Shown here piece after piece: positions 5,172 through 5,486 of a stretch of DNA of 5,486 nt; within the stretch, counting starts at the first letter, position 1, and each line of letters begins with the position of its first letter. The position numbers and the translations under genes are program-made. The stretch comes from an uncultured Ruminococcus sp. (lineage in GTDB: Bacteria; Bacillota; Clostridia; Oscillospirales; Ruminococcaceae), in NCBI GenBank assembly GCA_947175975.1, contig CAMWOX010000118.1, positions 1-5,486 on the forward strand. Direction: 5' to 3'. The notes under the pieces were generated by a model that had not been told where the DNA came from, ran no database searches, and worked only from the letters and a program-made list of their open reading frames with translations.

Positions 5172-5223
5172 AAGGTGAATAAAGATTAAGCTGATAAATC
5201 GGAATTTTTACGGGGAAAAAATT

Positions 5224-5486
5224 ATGAGTTGTAAAGAAAATAGAGTATATTACGCAGACAAATTTATAATAAAAACAGCAAAAATTATTGTGGGATCATT
5301 TATAATATTGACAGCTCTTGGTGGATATAAATTTCAATCTTCCTATATGCATGAGCTGACTTTTATTTCAAATTTCTCATGCGGCTTGTTATTACTGTTA
5401 GATGGAATGGTAAGTTTAATTAGAAAGAAAGCCTTACCTGCGATTTTGTATCAATTTGTATTGCCATGTATATTAACCGTTTTTTG
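5224..5486 (+). CDS. Cassette gene 7: membrane protein, 3' end outside window
   Basis: An open frame from the ATG at 5224 runs to the window edge without a stop (87 codons seen). It begins MSCKENRVYYADK and has hydrophobic segments at about residues 18-35, 45-66 and 72-87, with a basic loop RKK at 67-69. The pattern of a first helix, then ELTFISNFSCGLLLL and then RKK before the next helix recalls multi-helix membrane proteins with a T-N-x-S-N-like motif (Pr6Pr/TMEM164-like), but this is a weak resemblance. The RBS is poor: GGGGA at 5212-5216, 7 bases before the ATG. The gene follows element copy 7 exactly as the other genes follow theirs, which supports it as a real cassette. Confidence 0.7.
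   Translation, partial: MSCKENRVYYADKFIIKTAKIIVGSFIILTALGGYKFQSSYMHELTFISNFSCGLLLLLDGMVSLIRKKALPAILYQFVLPCILTVF

Larger units (their letters stand above)
5054..5207 (+). repeat. Array element copy 7 (long form, 154 bp)
   Basis: Left arm AAATTCTGATTTATC (5054-5068) and right arm GATAAATCGGAATTT (5193-5207) pair at 14 of 15 positions, the exception being a G-T. It includes a direct repeat TATCGCACG (5065-5073) and TATCACACG (5086-5094) at 21-bp spacing, which explains the short forms. One base is missing from the promoter spacer. Confidence 0.92.

Noticed and set aside
1763..5207. CRISPR array
   Set aside because: The repeats are about 150 bp and the intervals are full protein-coding genes of different lengths, with promoters in the repeats.
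1110..5207. Classical integron with attC sites
   Set aside because: I see no GTTRRRY-type core at the joints and no integrase in the window, and the repeats carry promoters. The similarity is in organisation only.

Overview
The window looks like a chromosomal segment of a low-to-mid GC Firmicute, most likely a gut Clostridia (Lachnospiraceae-like). The basis is strong AGGAGG-type ribosome binding sites, near-consensus sigma-A promoters (TTGACT-17-TATAAT), a YoaK/DUF1275 membrane protein, a Gram-positive style lipoprotein and AT-rich small genes. No gene here fixes the species.

Left part (1 to about 1100): a short proline-rich reading frame on the minus strand diverges from a YoaK/DUF1275-family membrane protein gene (349-1092), which has its own promoter. 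This looks like ordinary chromosome.

Right part (about 1100 to the end) is the notable part. It is an array of seven unrelated small genes, all on the plus strand and each preceded by a copy of the same intergenic element. Full-length copies are 154-155 bp and two shorter copies are 133-134 bp. Each element starts with a 15-bp arm (AAATTCTGATTTATC) and ends with its inverted partner (GATAAATCGGAATTT). The long copies hold an intrinsic-terminator-like hairpin in the left half. All copies hold a promoter in the right half. Sequence identity between copies stops sharply at the two arms. Each gene brings its own ribosome binding site just after one arm, and its stop codon lies within or just before the next arm. 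Each gene is therefore packaged as a stand-alone unit: promoter, leader arm, RBS, gene, trailer arm, terminator.

The cargo is a tail-anchored membrane protein (1213-1731), a small soluble protein (1914-2324), a lipoprotein (2485-2979), a three-helix membrane protein (3184-3531), an LCM/PPM-type SAM methyltransferase (3702-4490), a small soluble protein (4643-5020) and the start of another membrane protein (5224 to the edge). The genes share no pathway. This resembles a gene-cassette array, integron-like in logic, but its repeat carries both terminator and promoter and does not look like a classical attC site. A store of immunity or defence-type genes is one reasonable reading, but it is inference. 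No recombinase is visible. The copy nearest the DUF1275 gene is degenerate and truncated, so the left edge of the array is probably inside this window. The array runs off the right edge.
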